Source of the DNA: Xylanimonas protaetiae
Lineage (GTDB): Bacteria; Actinomycetota; Actinomycetes; Actinomycetales; Cellulomonadaceae
Assembly: GCF_004135385.1 (NCBI RefSeq)
Contig: NZ_CP035493.1
Coordinates: 1-64,000 of the forward strand
Reading direction: 5' to 3'
DNA length: 64,000 nt
This document shows positions 51,625 through 61,231 of the stretch, in pieces. The position numbers and the translations under genes were made by a program. Below the pieces are notes generated by a model that was not told the DNA's origin, searched no databases, and was given only the letters and a program-made list of their open reading frames with translations. Within the stretch, counting starts at the first letter, position 1, and every line of letters begins with the position of its first letter.

Positions 51625-52818
51625 ATGCCGGTCAGCGCACCGCAGGGACCTCCCGCGTGGCGGGGGCGCCTGCTCGGCGGTCCCGGCCGCGTCCCGGGCG
51701 TCGACGTCGCCCGCGGGCTGGCGGTGCTCGGCATGTTCGCCGCGCACGTCGGGGTGACCACCGGCGACTGGTCGGAGCCGTCCGGCTGGCTGAGCCTGGC
51801 GCACGGGCGCTCGTCGATCCTCTTCGCCACGGTGGCCGGGCTCTCGCTCGCCCTCGTGACGGGGCGCGACCGGCCGCCCGAGGGCGACGCGCTCGTCCGG
51901 GCGCGGCTGCGGCTCGTGGTGCGGGCGGCCTGCCTGCTGGCCGTGGGCGCGCTCCTCGACCTGCTCGGTACGCGGGTGTACCTGATCCTCGGCTTCTACG
52001 CGGTCTACTTCGTGCTGGCCGTCCCGGTGCTCCGGTGGCCGCCGCGGCGGCTGGTCCGGGCGGCCGCCGTCGTCGCCGTCGTCGGGCCGCCGCTCGCCTT
52101 CTGGGGGCCGGAGGTGCTCGCCCGTGCGGGCCTGCGCCTGCCGCGCGACGGCGACGGCGCCGTGACCCACTTCCTGCTGACCGGCCACTACCCGGCCGTC
52201 GTGTGGATGGCGTACGTGCTCGTGGGACTCGCGATCGGGCGCAGCGCCGCGCTGACGTCGGCGGGGCCGCGCACGCTGCTCGTGCTGGGCGGGGCGGCGG
52301 CGTTCCTGCTGTCCTCGATGCTCTCGACCGGGCTCGTGGAGCAGGCGGGCGGCAGCGACGCCGTCCGCCAGGCGGTCACGGCGACGGAGAGCCGCTGGGT
52401 GCCGGAGCCGCACGCCTGGGGCGACCCGTGGCCGCCGGCCGAGGGCCAGCTCCTGGCGGGCCCGCACGACGACACGCTGCTCGAGGTGGTCGGGTCCGGC
52501 GGGTTCGCCGTCATGGTCGTGGGGCTGTGCCTGAGCGTCGGCCGCCTCGGGTCGCGCGTGCTGGCCCCGCTCGCCGCGGTGGGCTCGATGGCGCTCACGG
52601 TCTACACGCTCCAGATCGTCGCGATCTGGCGGTGGGACCTGCTCGACGCGACGACGAACGGTCCGCTCGCCGTCATGGTGCTCGTCGCGCTCGCGGCGGC
52701 GACGGCGTGGCGTGCCGCGCTGGGCCGCGGCCCTCTCGAACGGGTCGTGGGAGGGCTCGCCGATGCGGCAGCGTCGATCCCGCGCAGCGGCCGGGTGCGC
52801 GGCGCGCGGCCACGCTAG
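51625..52818 (+). CDS. heparan N-acetyltransferase/DUF418-like polytopic membrane protein
   Basis: A 397-residue protein with about ten transmembrane helices. VPGVDVARGLAVLGMFAAHV near residue 20 is the hallmark of HGSNAT/DUF1624/DUF418 membrane acyltransferase-like proteins. YLILGFYAVYFVLAVPVL, THFLLTGHYPAVVWMAYVLV and GSMALTVYTLQIVAIWRW follow. It may transfer acyl groups to an outward polymer; the substrate is unknown. ATG 51,625 is preferred because the first helix begins at about residue 26. It stops 11 bases before the FAD monooxygenase. Confidence 0.7.
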   Translation: MPVSAPQGPPAWRGRLLGGPGRVPGVDVARGLAVLGMFAAHVGVTTGDWSEPSGWLSLAHGRSSILFATVAGLSLALVTGRDRPPEGDALVRARLRLVVRAACLLAVGALLDLLGTRVYLILGFYAVYFVLAVPVLRWPPRRLVRAAAVVAVVGPPLAFWGPEVLARAGLRLPRDGDGAVTHFLLTGHYPAVVWMAYVLVGLAIGRSAALTSAGPRTLLVLGGAAAFLLSSMLSTGLVEQAGGSDAVRQAVTATESRWVPEPHAWGDPWPPAEGQLLAGPHDDTLLEVVGSGGFAVMVVGLCLSVGRLGSRVLAPLAAVGSMALTVYTLQIVAIWRWDLLDATTNGPLAVMVLVALAAATAWRAALGRGPLERVVGGLADAAASIPRSGRVRGARPR

Positions 52819-52828
52819 CCTCGCTGGC

Positions 52829-53950
52829 ATGGAGTCGCCCACGGTCGTGCCGTTGCGGGTCGGGATCGTCGGGGCCGGCATCGCCGGGCTCGCGCTGGCC
52901 GGAGGGCTGCGCCGCCGGGGCCACGTGGTCGAGCTGTTCGAGAAGGCGCCGCGGCTCCTGGCCGTGGGCGCGGGCATCTCCCTGGCGAAGGGCGCCGTCA
53001 AGGCCCTCGACGAGCTCGGGCTCGGCGAGGACGTGCTGGGCGACGCCGTCGAGCGCCGCACCGCGGTCACGGCGCTGCTGCTGCGGCCCGACGGCTCCGC
53101 CGCCCTGCGCGTCCCCGCGAAGCGGCTCCACCTGGTGCCCATGACGCGCGCGGCGCTGCACGCCGCGCTGGCCGAGCACGCCGGCGACGTGCACCTGGGT
53201 GTCGAGGCGTCCGTCGTGGCGTCCGGTGCGCCCGTCGTCGTCGCCGACGGCGAGCGGCACGAGTTCGACGTCGTCGTCGCGGCCGACGGCGTCCGGTCGC
53301 CGTCGCGCGAGGTCCTGGGGCTGGACACGGGCCTGCGGTACGCGGGCTGGACCACGTGGCGGGGCGTGACGACCGACCCGTTCGACCTGCGCGGGCGCAT
53401 GAGCGAGACGTGGGGCGGCGGCGCGATGGTCGGGCTGGTGCCCCTCATCGACGGCCGCGCCTACTGGTTCGCGGCGCAGCACGCGCCGCCCGGCGTGACG
53501 GTCGCGGACGCCCGGGCGGACGTGCTGGGCCGCTTCGGGCACTGGCACGCGCCCATCCGGCACGTGGTGGAGGCGACGGACGCGGGCGGCGTCGTCCGCA
53601 CCGACGCCTACGACCTCACGCACCCGCTCAGGACGTACGTGCACGGCCGGGTCGTGCTGGTGGGCGACGCCGCGCACGCCATGACCCCGAACCTCGGGCA
53701 GGGCGCCAACCAGGCGCTCGTGGACGCGGCCGCGCTGGCCGAGGCGCTCGACGACGCGGCCCGCGGCCAGGGCCTCGCGGCGGCGCTCGCGGGGTACGAC
53801 AGGCACCGGCGTCGCCGGTCGCAGCGCGTCGCCGCCAACTCGCGGCTGCTCGGGCAGGTCGCGCTGGCCGAGGGCATCGGCGGCCGGACGCGTGAGCGGG
53901 TGCTCGGCACGCTCGCCACGCTCACGGGCGGCGCGCGCCGCGCACGCTAG
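52829..53950 (+). CDS. FAD-dependent monooxygenase
   Basis: A 373-residue group A flavoprotein hydroxylase: N-terminal GIVGAGIAGLALAGGLRRRG binds FAD, VVAADGVRSPSREVLG is the DG motif, and RVVLVGDAAHAMTPNLGQGA is the GD motif. WTTWRGVT is typical of the zeaxanthin-epoxidase-like branch. The aromatic or polyketide substrate is unknown. It is likely co-transcribed with the acyltransferase-like gene upstream. Its stop overlaps the stop of the GNAT gene on the other strand by four bases. Confidence 0.85.
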   Translation: MESPTVVPLRVGIVGAGIAGLALAGGLRRRGHVVELFEKAPRLLAVGAGISLAKGAVKALDELGLGEDVLGDAVERRTAVTALLLRPDGSAALRVPAKRLHLVPMTRAALHAALAEHAGDVHLGVEASVVASGAPVVVADGERHEFDVVVAADGVRSPSREVLGLDTGLRYAGWTTWRGVTTDPFDLRGRMSETWGGGAMVGLVPLIDGRAYWFAAQHAPPGVTVADARADVLGRFGHWHAPIRHVVEATDAGGVVRTDAYDLTHPLRTYVHGRVVLVGDAAHAMTPNLGQGANQALVDAAALAEALDDAARGQGLAAALAGYDRHRRRRSQRVAANSRLLGQVALAEGIGGRTRERVLGTLATLTGGARRAR

Positions 53951-54561
53951 GCGGAGGCTGCGGGGCGGGTCATCGCCGTCGCGACCGTGCCGTCGACGAC
54001 GACGTCGTCGGTGCGCCGGAAGCCCCAGCGCTCGTAGAGGCGGCGGCTGCCGGGCGTGGTCGCCTCGAGGTAGGCGGGCAGCCGCGGCCCGGCGTCGATC
54101 GCCCCGAGCCGGTGGCGCAGCAGCGCGGACCCGGCGCCGAGGCCCTGCGCGGCGGGCGCCACGGCGATGTCGGCGAGGAACCAGTGCGGCGTGCGGGGAC
54201 GGGCGGCGTCGAACGCGGACTGGGCGCGCAGCGACGCGGCGGCGTGCCGCAGCCCGATCGCGCGCAGCGTGCGCGGCACGTCGCGCACCTGCGTCCACCA
54301 GGGGGCGTGGCCGTCCGGTCCCTCCCACGCGGCGACGCCGACGACGCGGCCGCCGGGGTCGGCGCGGGCGACGTCGATCGCGCCGCCGTGCGCGGGCCCG
54401 TTGCGCAGGAGGGCGACGTGCAGGTCGGTGAGACGGCCGAGGCGGTCGTGGTCGCCACGCACGAAGGTGCGCAGCACGGGGTCGTCCAGCAGGGCGGCGG
54501 CGATGATGGCGGCACAGGCCTCGATCTCGCTCGGGTCGGCCTGGTCGATGTGGACGGTCAC
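53947..54561 (-). CDS. GNAT-family N-acetyltransferase
   Basis: A 204-residue GNAT protein starting at GTG: ACAAIIAAALLDDPVLRTFV near the start, LADIAVAPAAQGLGAGSALL carrying the acetyl-CoA loop (family Q/RxxGxG/A), AYLEATTPGSRRLYERWGFR as the fourth motif. It overlaps the upstream TetR-type gene by four bases, so both come from one leftward transcript and the acetyltransferase is likely its target. Confidence 0.8.
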   Translation of the reverse strand: MTVHIDQADPSEIEACAAIIAAALLDDPVLRTFVRGDHDRLGRLTDLHVALLRNGPAHGGAIDVARADPGGRVVGVAAWEGPDGHAPWWTQVRDVPRTLRAIGLRHAAASLRAQSAFDAARPRTPHWFLADIAVAPAAQGLGAGSALLRHRLGAIDAGPRLPAYLEATTPGSRRLYERWGFRRTDDVVVDGTVATAMTRPAASA

Positions 54562-55157
54562 GTCGGGTTCTCCTGGGTGGCGGTGGTCGGGGGGAGGTCG
54601 AGGAGGCGGCGCGCGAGGTCGCGCGCGGCGGGCGTGCGGGCCGAGGCGAGGCCGAGGGCGGCCATGGTCCAGTGCCCGTACTCGAGGGCGACGACCTGGG
54701 CGGCCGTGGCGGCGACGCGTTCGGCGGGCCAGCCGGGCCGGTCGGCCGCGAGCGCCGCCGCCACGAACGCCTCGAGGCCCGCGTAGACGGCGTGGACCTC
54801 GGCGCGCAGCGCGTCGTCGAACCGGGCGGCGGCCACGACGGCGTCGACGCTCGCGTCCGCGTCGAGGTCGGGCGCCTGGTCGAACATGACGTGGACGACG
54901 TACTCGGTGGGGGTCAGGCCGAGCGCGGCGGCGCGGGCGAGGTCGGGCGCGCTGTAGCGCTCGACGAGCCGGGCGCGGAACCGTGCGACGAGCTCGGCCT
55001 TGTTGCCGGCGTAGTGGCGCACGTGGCTGCGGCTGAGGCCCGCCTCGCGGGCGACGTGCTCGAGAGTCAGGCCCTCGAGCCCGAACCGGGCGACGCAGCG
55101 GCCGACGGCGTCGAGGATCTGGGCGGTGCGCTCGGCGGCGACGCTCGGCCGGCCCAT
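54558..55157 (-). CDS. TetR-family transcriptional regulator
   Basis: A 199-residue repressor with the helix-turn-helix at about 10-55 (RTAQILDAVGRCVARFGLEG, LTLEHVAREAGLSRSHVRHY) and a helical ligand-binding C-terminal domain. AAGGAGGG lies seven bases before its ATG. It precedes the GNAT gene in the same transcript, and a palindrome sits just upstream, so it probably represses its own operon. Confidence 0.8.
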   Translation of the reverse strand: MGRPSVAAERTAQILDAVGRCVARFGLEGLTLEHVAREAGLSRSHVRHYAGNKAELVARFRARLVERYSAPDLARAAALGLTPTEYVVHVMFDQAPDLDADASVDAVVAAARFDDALRAEVHAVYAGLEAFVAAALAADRPGWPAERVAATAAQVVALEYGHWTMAALGLASARTPAARDLARRLLDLPPTTATQENPT

Positions 55158-55178
55158 GCCCGCCCTCCTTCCGGTTGT

Positions 55179-55194
55179 TTGTCGGTTCGGACAA
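55179..55194. promoter_or_regulatory. palindrome in front of the TetR-type gene
   Basis: TTGTC-GGTTCG-GACAA is a perfect five-base inverted repeat with a six-base centre, 22 bases upstream of the regulator's start. The size and position fit a TetR operator. It might be extended by flanking T/A bases (tttgtc, gacaat). Confidence 0.6.
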
Positions 55195-55313
55195 TCTATC
55201 GACCGGGACGGCGGCCGGAGCGGCGCACGGCTGCCGGGCACCGGCGTCCTGGCGCGTCCTGCACCCACCGCCGTCGCCGTCGGGCGTTCCCGGGCAGGAA
55301 CTAGCCTGGGTCC

Positions 55314-56213
55314 ATGCCCGTGCTCACCGCCGTCCTGCGCGACGCCGCCACGTGGCGCGCGTGCGCCACGGCGCACGCCGAGCGGGCCGACGCGCTGACC
55401 GCCGTCTGGCGGGCGGCGCACGACGCCGGGCGCAAGCACGCGGTCGAGGACTTCCTGTTCACGTACTACGCGACGCGCGTGGGCACGCTGCGGCGCTGGC
55501 ACCCGGGCCCGGGCGCGGCGCTGGAGGTGCCGCCCGACGACGAGCGCCTCGCATGGCGCTGGCACCGGGCCACGGGCGACGGCGGCGTGACGCTCGACGC
55601 CGCCGCCTACCTCGCCGAGCGCGGCGACACGGTTCGCTGGGTGCGCGGCTTCGTCGCCGCGACGGCGTCGCGGGCCGGGACGTTCGGCTGCTTCGGGCTG
55701 CACGAGTGGGCGATGGTCTACCGGGACGCCGCCACGGGCCGGGACCACCGCCACCCCCTGCCCCTGCGCCTGGGCGGCGACGGCACCGACGCCGTCGTGG
55801 CCGGGCACCGCGTCACGTGCTCGCACATCGACGCGTTCCGGTTCTTCACCCCGGAGGCCCGGCCGCTCAACGCCCTCCAGCCGACGCGCGAGACGCAGGC
55901 GGCGATGGAGCAGCCCGGCTACCTGCACGCGGGGATGGACCTGTTCAAGTGGGCGCTCAAGCTCGGCCCGGCCGTGCCCGGCGACCTGCTGCTGGACGCC
56001 TTCGAGCTCGCCCGCGACATCCGCTACCTCGACATGCAGGCCTCCCCCTACGACGTCTCGGGCTACGGCCTGGACGCCGTCGCGGTCGAGACGCCCGCGG
56101 GCAAGGCCGAGTACGTGCGCCGCCAGCGCGGGTTCGCCGAGCGCGGCCAGGCGGTGCGCGCGCGGCTCGTCGCGGCGTGCGACGCCGTGCTCGCGGCGGC
56201 GGCGGCCGCCTGA
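55314..56213 (+). CDS. conserved protein often annotated as 3-methyladenine DNA glycosylase
   Basis: A 299-residue soluble protein: ERADALTAVWRAAHDAGRKH, AVEDFLFTYYATRVGTLRRW, GTFGCFGLHEWAMVYRD and CSHIDAFRFFTPEARPLNAL. The DFLFTYY and LHEWAMVY segments are characteristic of a conserved actinobacterial family. The glycosylase label common in databases lacks visible helix-hairpin-helix or catalytic motifs here, so I treat the activity as unproven. Single plus-strand gene about 50 bases before the kinase gene. Confidence 0.65.
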   Translation: MPVLTAVLRDAATWRACATAHAERADALTAVWRAAHDAGRKHAVEDFLFTYYATRVGTLRRWHPGPGAALEVPPDDERLAWRWHRATGDGGVTLDAAAYLAERGDTVRWVRGFVAATASRAGTFGCFGLHEWAMVYRDAATGRDHRHPLPLRLGGDGTDAVVAGHRVTCSHIDAFRFFTPEARPLNALQPTRETQAAMEQPGYLHAGMDLFKWALKLGPAVPGDLLLDAFELARDIRYLDMQASPYDVSGYGLDAVAVETPAGKAEYVRRQRGFAERGQAVRARLVAACDAVLAAAAAA

Positions 56214-56266
56214 CCGGTGGGCGCCGCGCACCGCGGCGCCGGCCGCGCCGCGCTAGCGTCGCCGTC

Positions 56267-57025
56267 ATGACCGCGCCGACCGAGGAGGTCCCTGTCCCCG
56301 CGTCCGTCGAGCGGCTCGCGGCGGGCGGCCGCGTCACGCCCGTGTGGGTCAACGAGCGCGGCGGCGTCACGTTCCGCGTCGACGACTGCGACAACGACGG
56401 CGACGACGACGGCGCGCGCTACGTCAAGTGGAACCCCGCCTCGACGGGCCTCTCGCTCGCGGGCGAGGCCGTGCGGCTGCGCTGGGCCGCGCGCTGGACG
56501 CCGGTCCCGCGCGTGCTCGATCACCGGCGGGACGACGACGGCGCCGAGCTCCTCGTGACGGCCGCGCTCGACGGGCTCTCGGCCGTCGACCCGCGCTGGC
56601 TGCGCGAGCCCGCCACGGCCGCCCGCTCGCTGGGTGAGGGCCTGCGCGCGCTGCACGACGCGCTCCCCGTCGCCGGGTGCCCCTTCGACTGGGGCATCGA
56701 CGAGCGCCTCACCCACCTCGACCCCGAGGCCGACACGGACGTGCGCGCGGCGCTCGCGGACCGGCCCGACGTCGACCACCTCGTCGTCTGCCACGCCGAC
56801 GCCTGCGCGCCCAACACGCTGCTCGACGCCGACGGCCGGTGGACGGCCCACGTCGACCTGGGCCGCCTGGGCGTGGCCGACCCGTGGGCCGACCTCGCCG
56901 TGTGCGCCATGAGCACGGGGTGGAACTACGGGCCCGGCTACGAGCACCTGGTCTACGAGGGCTACGGCGTCGAGCCCGACGCCGCGCGCATCGCCTACTA
57001 CCAGCTGCTGTGGGACAACACCTGA
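56267..57025 (+). CDS. APH(3')-like aminoglycoside phosphotransferase
   Basis: A 252-residue kinase-like protein. It has possible ATP-binding Lys54 in ARYVKWNP and Brenner motif VVCHADACAPNTLLDADG (His176, Asp178, Asn183) followed by AHVDLGRLGVADPWADLAVC with the metal-binding Asp197. YEGYGVEPDAARIAYYQLLW is like the C terminus of APH(3'). It would phosphorylate an aminoglycoside or a related natural substrate; chromosomal members often confer little resistance. The Asp/Asn-rich DCDNDGDDDGAR insertion in the N-lobe is unusual. Ends 22 bases before the helicase start. Confidence 0.8.
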   Translation: MTAPTEEVPVPASVERLAAGGRVTPVWVNERGGVTFRVDDCDNDGDDDGARYVKWNPASTGLSLAGEAVRLRWAARWTPVPRVLDHRRDDDGAELLVTAALDGLSAVDPRWLREPATAARSLGEGLRALHDALPVAGCPFDWGIDERLTHLDPEADTDVRAALADRPDVDHLVVCHADACAPNTLLDADGRWTAHVDLGRLGVADPWADLAVCAMSTGWNYGPGYEHLVYEGYGVEPDAARIAYYQLLWDNT

Positions 57026-57046
57026 TCTACGGGAGAATGGCTGGCG

Positions 57047-59715
57047 ATGACCACCACGACCGCGGCACCCCGCCCCGCCGGGACGCTGATCCCGTACCTG
57101 CCCCCGCCCACCGGGAAGGCCCCGACGCCGACACGCTCTTCGAGGCGTACGCGCAGTGGGCCGCCGAGGGCGGCCGCCCCCTCTACCCGCACCAGGAGGA
57201 GGCGCTGCTGTCGGCGATGGTCGGCGAGCACGTCGTGCTCGCGACGCCGACGGGCTCGGGCAAGTCGCTCGTGGCGATGGGCGCCCAGTTCGCGGCGCTC
57301 GCCGCGCACCGCGCGGGCCGCGGCGGGCGCACCTACTACACGGCGCCCCTCAAGGCGCTGGTCAGCGAGAAGTTCTTCGACCTCGTCGCGGCGTTCGGCT
57401 CCAAGAACGTCGGCATGATGACGGGCGACTCGGCGGTCAACGCGGACGCACCGATCATCTGCTGCACCGCAGAGATCCTGGCCAACCTCGCGCTGCGCCG
57501 CGGCGCGGGCGACCCGGAGTCCGAGGACGCGATCGCCCAGGTCGTCATGGACGAGTTCCACTACTACGGCGACCCGCAGCGCGGCTGGGCCTGGCAGGTG
57601 CCGCTGCTGGAGCTGCCGCACACGCAGTTCGTGCTGATGAGCGCCACGCTGGGCGACACCACGGCGCTGCGCGAGGACCTCGGGACGCGGTCCGGCCGAC
57701 CGGTCGCCGAGGTCACGGGCGCCGAGCGCCCCGTCCCGCTGACGTTCTCCTACGTGGTCGAACCGCTCGTCGAGGTGCTCGACGAGCTCGTCCAGACACG
57801 CCGCGCCCCGGTGTACGTCGTGCACTTCACGCAGAGGGACGCCGTCGAGCGGGCACAGTCGCTGCTGTCGATGAACGTCGCCACGAAGCCCGAGAAGGAC
57901 GCCATCGCGGCCGAGCTGGGCGCGTTCCGGTTCGGCACGGGCTTCGGCAAGACGCTCTCGCGCCTGGTCCGGCACGGCGTCGGCGTGCACCACGCGGGCA
58001 TGCTGCCCAAGTACCGCCGCCTCGTGGAGCGGCTCACGCAGAAGGGCCTGCTCAAGGTCGTCGCGGGCACCGACACGCTCGGCGTGGGGATCAACGTGCC
58101 GATCCGCACCGTGCTCATGACGGGCCTGGTGAAGTTCGACGGCGAGCGCATGCGACACCTCAGCGCGCGCGAGTTCCACCAGATCGCGGGCCGGGCCGGG
58201 CGCGCCGGGTTCGACACGATCGGCGAGGTGCTGGTCATGGCGCCCGAGCACGTCATCGAGAACCGGCGCGCGCTGGCCAAGGCCGGCGACGACCCGAAGA
58301 AGCTCAAGAAGATCGTCCGCAAGAAGGCCCCCGCCGGGTCGGTCAACTGGACCGACGCCACGTTCGAGCGCCTGCGCGACGCCGACCCCGAGCCGCTCTC
58401 GTCGCAGTTCCGGGTGTCGCACGCGATGGTGCTCAACGTGCTGGCCCGCACGCGCTCGGGCGAGCACGGGACCGCCGACCCCGTCGACGCGATGCGCCAC
58501 CTGCTCACCGCCAACCACGACGCCGAGGGCGCCCGCGCGAACCACGTCCGCCAGGTGTTCCGCATCTACCGCTCGCTGCGGCAGGCGGGCGTCGTCGAGC
58601 GCGTCCGGGTCCCGGACGCCACGCGCCCGTCCGGCTGGCGGCCGTCGGTCCGGCTGACGGTCGACGTGCCCCGCGACTTCGCGCTCAACCAGACCCTGTC
58701 CCCCTTCGCGCTCGCCGCGATGGACCTCCTCGACGTCGAGTCGCCGACGCACGCGCTCGACGTCGTCTCCGTCATCGAGGCGACCCTCGACGACCCCCGG
58801 CAGATCCTCTACGGGCAGCAGAACGCCGCCCGCGGCGAGGCCGTCGCGGCCATGAAGGCCGAGGGCATCGAGTACGAAGAGCGCATGGCGCTGCTCGAGG
58901 ACGTCAGCTGGCCCAAGCCGCTGGGCGACCTGCTCGAGCCGACGTTCGCGATCTACAAGCAGTCCAACCCGTGGGTCGCCGACGCCGAGCTCGCGCCGAA
59001 GTCGGTGGTGCGCGACATGGTCGAGCGCGCGATGACGTTCCAGGAGCTCGTCAGCCGCTACCAGCTCGAACGCACCGAGGGCGTCGTCCTGCGCTACCTC
59101 GCGGACGCCTTCCGCGCGCTGCGCCAGGTGGTGCCCGACGAGCACCGCACCGAGGAGGTCGCCGAGATCGTCGAGTGGCTGGGCGAGCTCGTGCGCAGCA
59201 CCGACTCGTCGCTGCTCGACGAGTGGGAGCGCCTGGCCAACCCCGTGGACGACGACGTCGCCCTGTCCCTGCGGGACGAGGAGGACGAGGCACCGACCCG
59301 CCCCGTCACGGGCAACCCGCGCGCCTTCCGCCGCCTGGTCCGCAACGCCATGTTCCGCCTCGTGGAGCTCGCCGCGCGCGAGAGCTACGCCGCCCTCGGC
59401 TCCGCCTCGGGCACGAGCGCCTGGGACGCCGACGCGTGGGAGGACGCCCTCGACGACCTGTTCGTCGAGCAGGGCGACGACGCGATCGGCGTCGACGCCC
59501 CCGCGCGCGCGTCGGCGCTGCTGACGATCCTCGAGCCGGGCGCCGCCACCCCGGCAGGCGAGAAGGTCGAGCCGGGCACGTGGTGGGTCCGCCAGGTGCT
59601 CGACGACCTCGACGGCAACCACGACTGGGCCATCACCGCCCGCGTGGACCTCGCCGCGAGCGACGAGGCGGGCGCCGTCGTCCTCACGGTCCTGACGGTC
59701 GGCCCGCTCGGATGA
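57047..59715 (+). CDS. DEAD/DEAH-box helicase of the DUF3516 group (frameshifted near the start)
   Basis: The gene starts at ATG 57,047 (MTTTTAAPRPAGTLIPYLPP). It continues in the next frame once one C is added to the run 57,120-57,123 (APDADTLFEAYAQWA). About 889 residues result. SF2 motifs: VLATPTGSGKSLVAMG, VVMDEFHYYGD, LMSATLGD, GVGVHHAGMLPKYRRLVERL, and HQIAGRAGRAGFDTIGEVLV. The long C-terminal region (about 440-860) is the DUF3516 part. It is a Ski2/Lhr-like putative RNA or DNA helicase. Its stop overlaps the next start by four bases. Confidence 0.85.
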
Positions 59716-61214
59716 GCCGGGACCGCCGGATGGCCGCCCCGTCGGGCCCCCGAGCACTCCCCGCCCGGCGCTGGCTCCTCGCCGCCCTGGCAGTCCTCGT
59801 CCTCACGGGCGGCGTCGCCGCCCGCGCCGCGCTGCCCGACGCCGTCGGCGGCCCGCTCGGCGACGCCCTCTACGCGACGCTCGTCGTGCTGGTCGTCGCG
59901 CTCGTGCGGCCCCGCACGACGGCATGGGTCGCCGCGGTGGCCGGCTGGATGGTCAGCGCCGCGGTCGAGGCGTTCCAGCTCACCGGCGTCCCCGCCGACG
60001 TCGTCGCACGGTTCTCCCCCGCCCGCTACGTCCTCGGCACCACGTTCGTGGCCGGCGACCTCGCCTGGTACGCGGCCGGGGCGGCGCTCGGCGGGCTGCT
60101 CGTCGGCCTCGCCCGGGCCGACCTCGGTGACCTCCAGGTGCGGCACACGCGCAGCCCGCACGCCCGCTGGCACCGCCGGGCGGTCCCGGCGGTCGTCGGC
60201 GGCGTGCTCGCCGTCGCGCTCGCGACCGGCGGCGCCGCCGCCTGGGTGGTGCACGACGAAGCCGGCACGCTGCGCACGAGCCTGTCGGCCGCCCGCACGG
60301 CGCTCGCCGGCTCGGAGGGCCGCGTGGCCGACGACGCCACGCGCACCGCGCTCGCCGCGTCGCTCGCGGACGCCGCGGCGCTGCTCGACGAGACGCCGCT
60401 GCTCGAGCGCCGCCCCGGCGACGCCGTCCGCGCCCGCCGCCAGGTGGCCGACGACGCCGCCGCCGTCGCCGCGTCCCGCCTCGCCAAGGCGCTCGCCGAC
60501 GCCGATGCCGCCCGCACGGCGCTGGCCCCGCTCACCGCGCGCGGCGACCAGGTGGTCGCGGCCACCGAGGGCCTCGGGGCGCCCGACGACGCCCGCGCGG
60601 CCCTCCAGGGCGCCCTCGCCACCGCGGGCGCCGCCGTCACCGAGAGCACGTCGCTCGCGACCGCGACGCCCGGCCAGGCGGCGCGGGTCGAGGCGGCCAC
60701 GGCCGCGCTCACCGCCTCGGCCACGACGGTCCGCGAGGCCACGGTCGCGCTGATGACCGCGCAGGACGCCGTCACGTGCCCGTACCCGGACCAGGTGTGG
60801 TTCCCGGAGGCGGGCCACCTCGCCGACGCCGACCTGGCCGCGATCCCGTGGGCGCCCACCTACCGGGTCCGGGCCGACGTGCTGCCCAGCCTGGTCGAGC
60901 TCGACGCCGCCTTCCGGGCCCGGTTCGGCCAGAACCTGCGCCTGAACTCGGCGTACCGCTCGTTCGAGCAGCAGACCACCGTGTTCAACCCGGACGACCC
61001 GAACCCGCTGGCGGCCCCGCCCGGCTGCTCGAACCACGGCCTGGGCACGGCCATCGACATCGACGGCATCTCGACGCCGGGCAACGCGCAGCTCGCGTGG
61101 CTGGACGCGAACGCGGGCCGTTTCGGTTGGGAGAACCCGGACTGGGCGCGCCCGACGGGCCGCCTGCCGGAGCCGTGGCACTGGCAGCACGTGTCGACGC
61201 CGACGACCTACTGA
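59712..61214 (+). CDS. DUF2809 - VanY (M15) D,D-carboxypeptidase fusion
   Basis: A 500-residue protein with two parts in one frame. Residues about 20-140 form a DUF2809-like membrane domain (LLAALAVLVLTGGVAARAAL, GPLGDALYATLVVLVVALVR, PARYVLGTTFVAGDLAWYA). A second helix follows (about 160-180), an Ala-rich coiled coil (190-350), and the M15 peptidase (about 380-498) with LRLNSAYRSFEQQ, CSNHGLGTAIDIDG (zinc His/Asp) and EPWHWQH. VanY domains trim the terminal D-Ala of peptidoglycan stems. The two parts are usually separate genes, so the fusion is odd; a GTG around residue 140 could start the peptidase alone. Confidence 0.7.
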   Translation: MSRDRRMAAPSGPRALPARRWLLAALAVLVLTGGVAARAALPDAVGGPLGDALYATLVVLVVALVRPRTTAWVAAVAGWMVSAAVEAFQLTGVPADVVARFSPARYVLGTTFVAGDLAWYAAGAALGGLLVGLARADLGDLQVRHTRSPHARWHRRAVPAVVGGVLAVALATGGAAAWVVHDEAGTLRTSLSAARTALAGSEGRVADDATRTALAASLADAAALLDETPLLERRPGDAVRARRQVADDAAAVAASRLAKALADADAARTALAPLTARGDQVVAATEGLGAPDDARAALQGALATAGAAVTESTSLATATPGQAARVEAATAALTASATTVREATVALMTAQDAVTCPYPDQVWFPEAGHLADADLAAIPWAPTYRVRADVLPSLVELDAAFRARFGQNLRLNSAYRSFEQQTTVFNPDDPNPLAAPPGCSNHGLGTAIDIDGISTPGNAQLAWLDANAGRFGWENPDWARPTGRLPEPWHWQHVSTPTTY

Positions 61215-61231
61215 GGCGCCCGGCCGGGCAC

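Noticed and set aside
54558-56231. Extended minus-strand frame making the TetR protein 557 residues long
   Set aside because: The N-terminal 358 residues are antisense to the gene at 55,314 and lack protein-like composition; ATG 55,157 has a strong ribosome-binding site and the family start.
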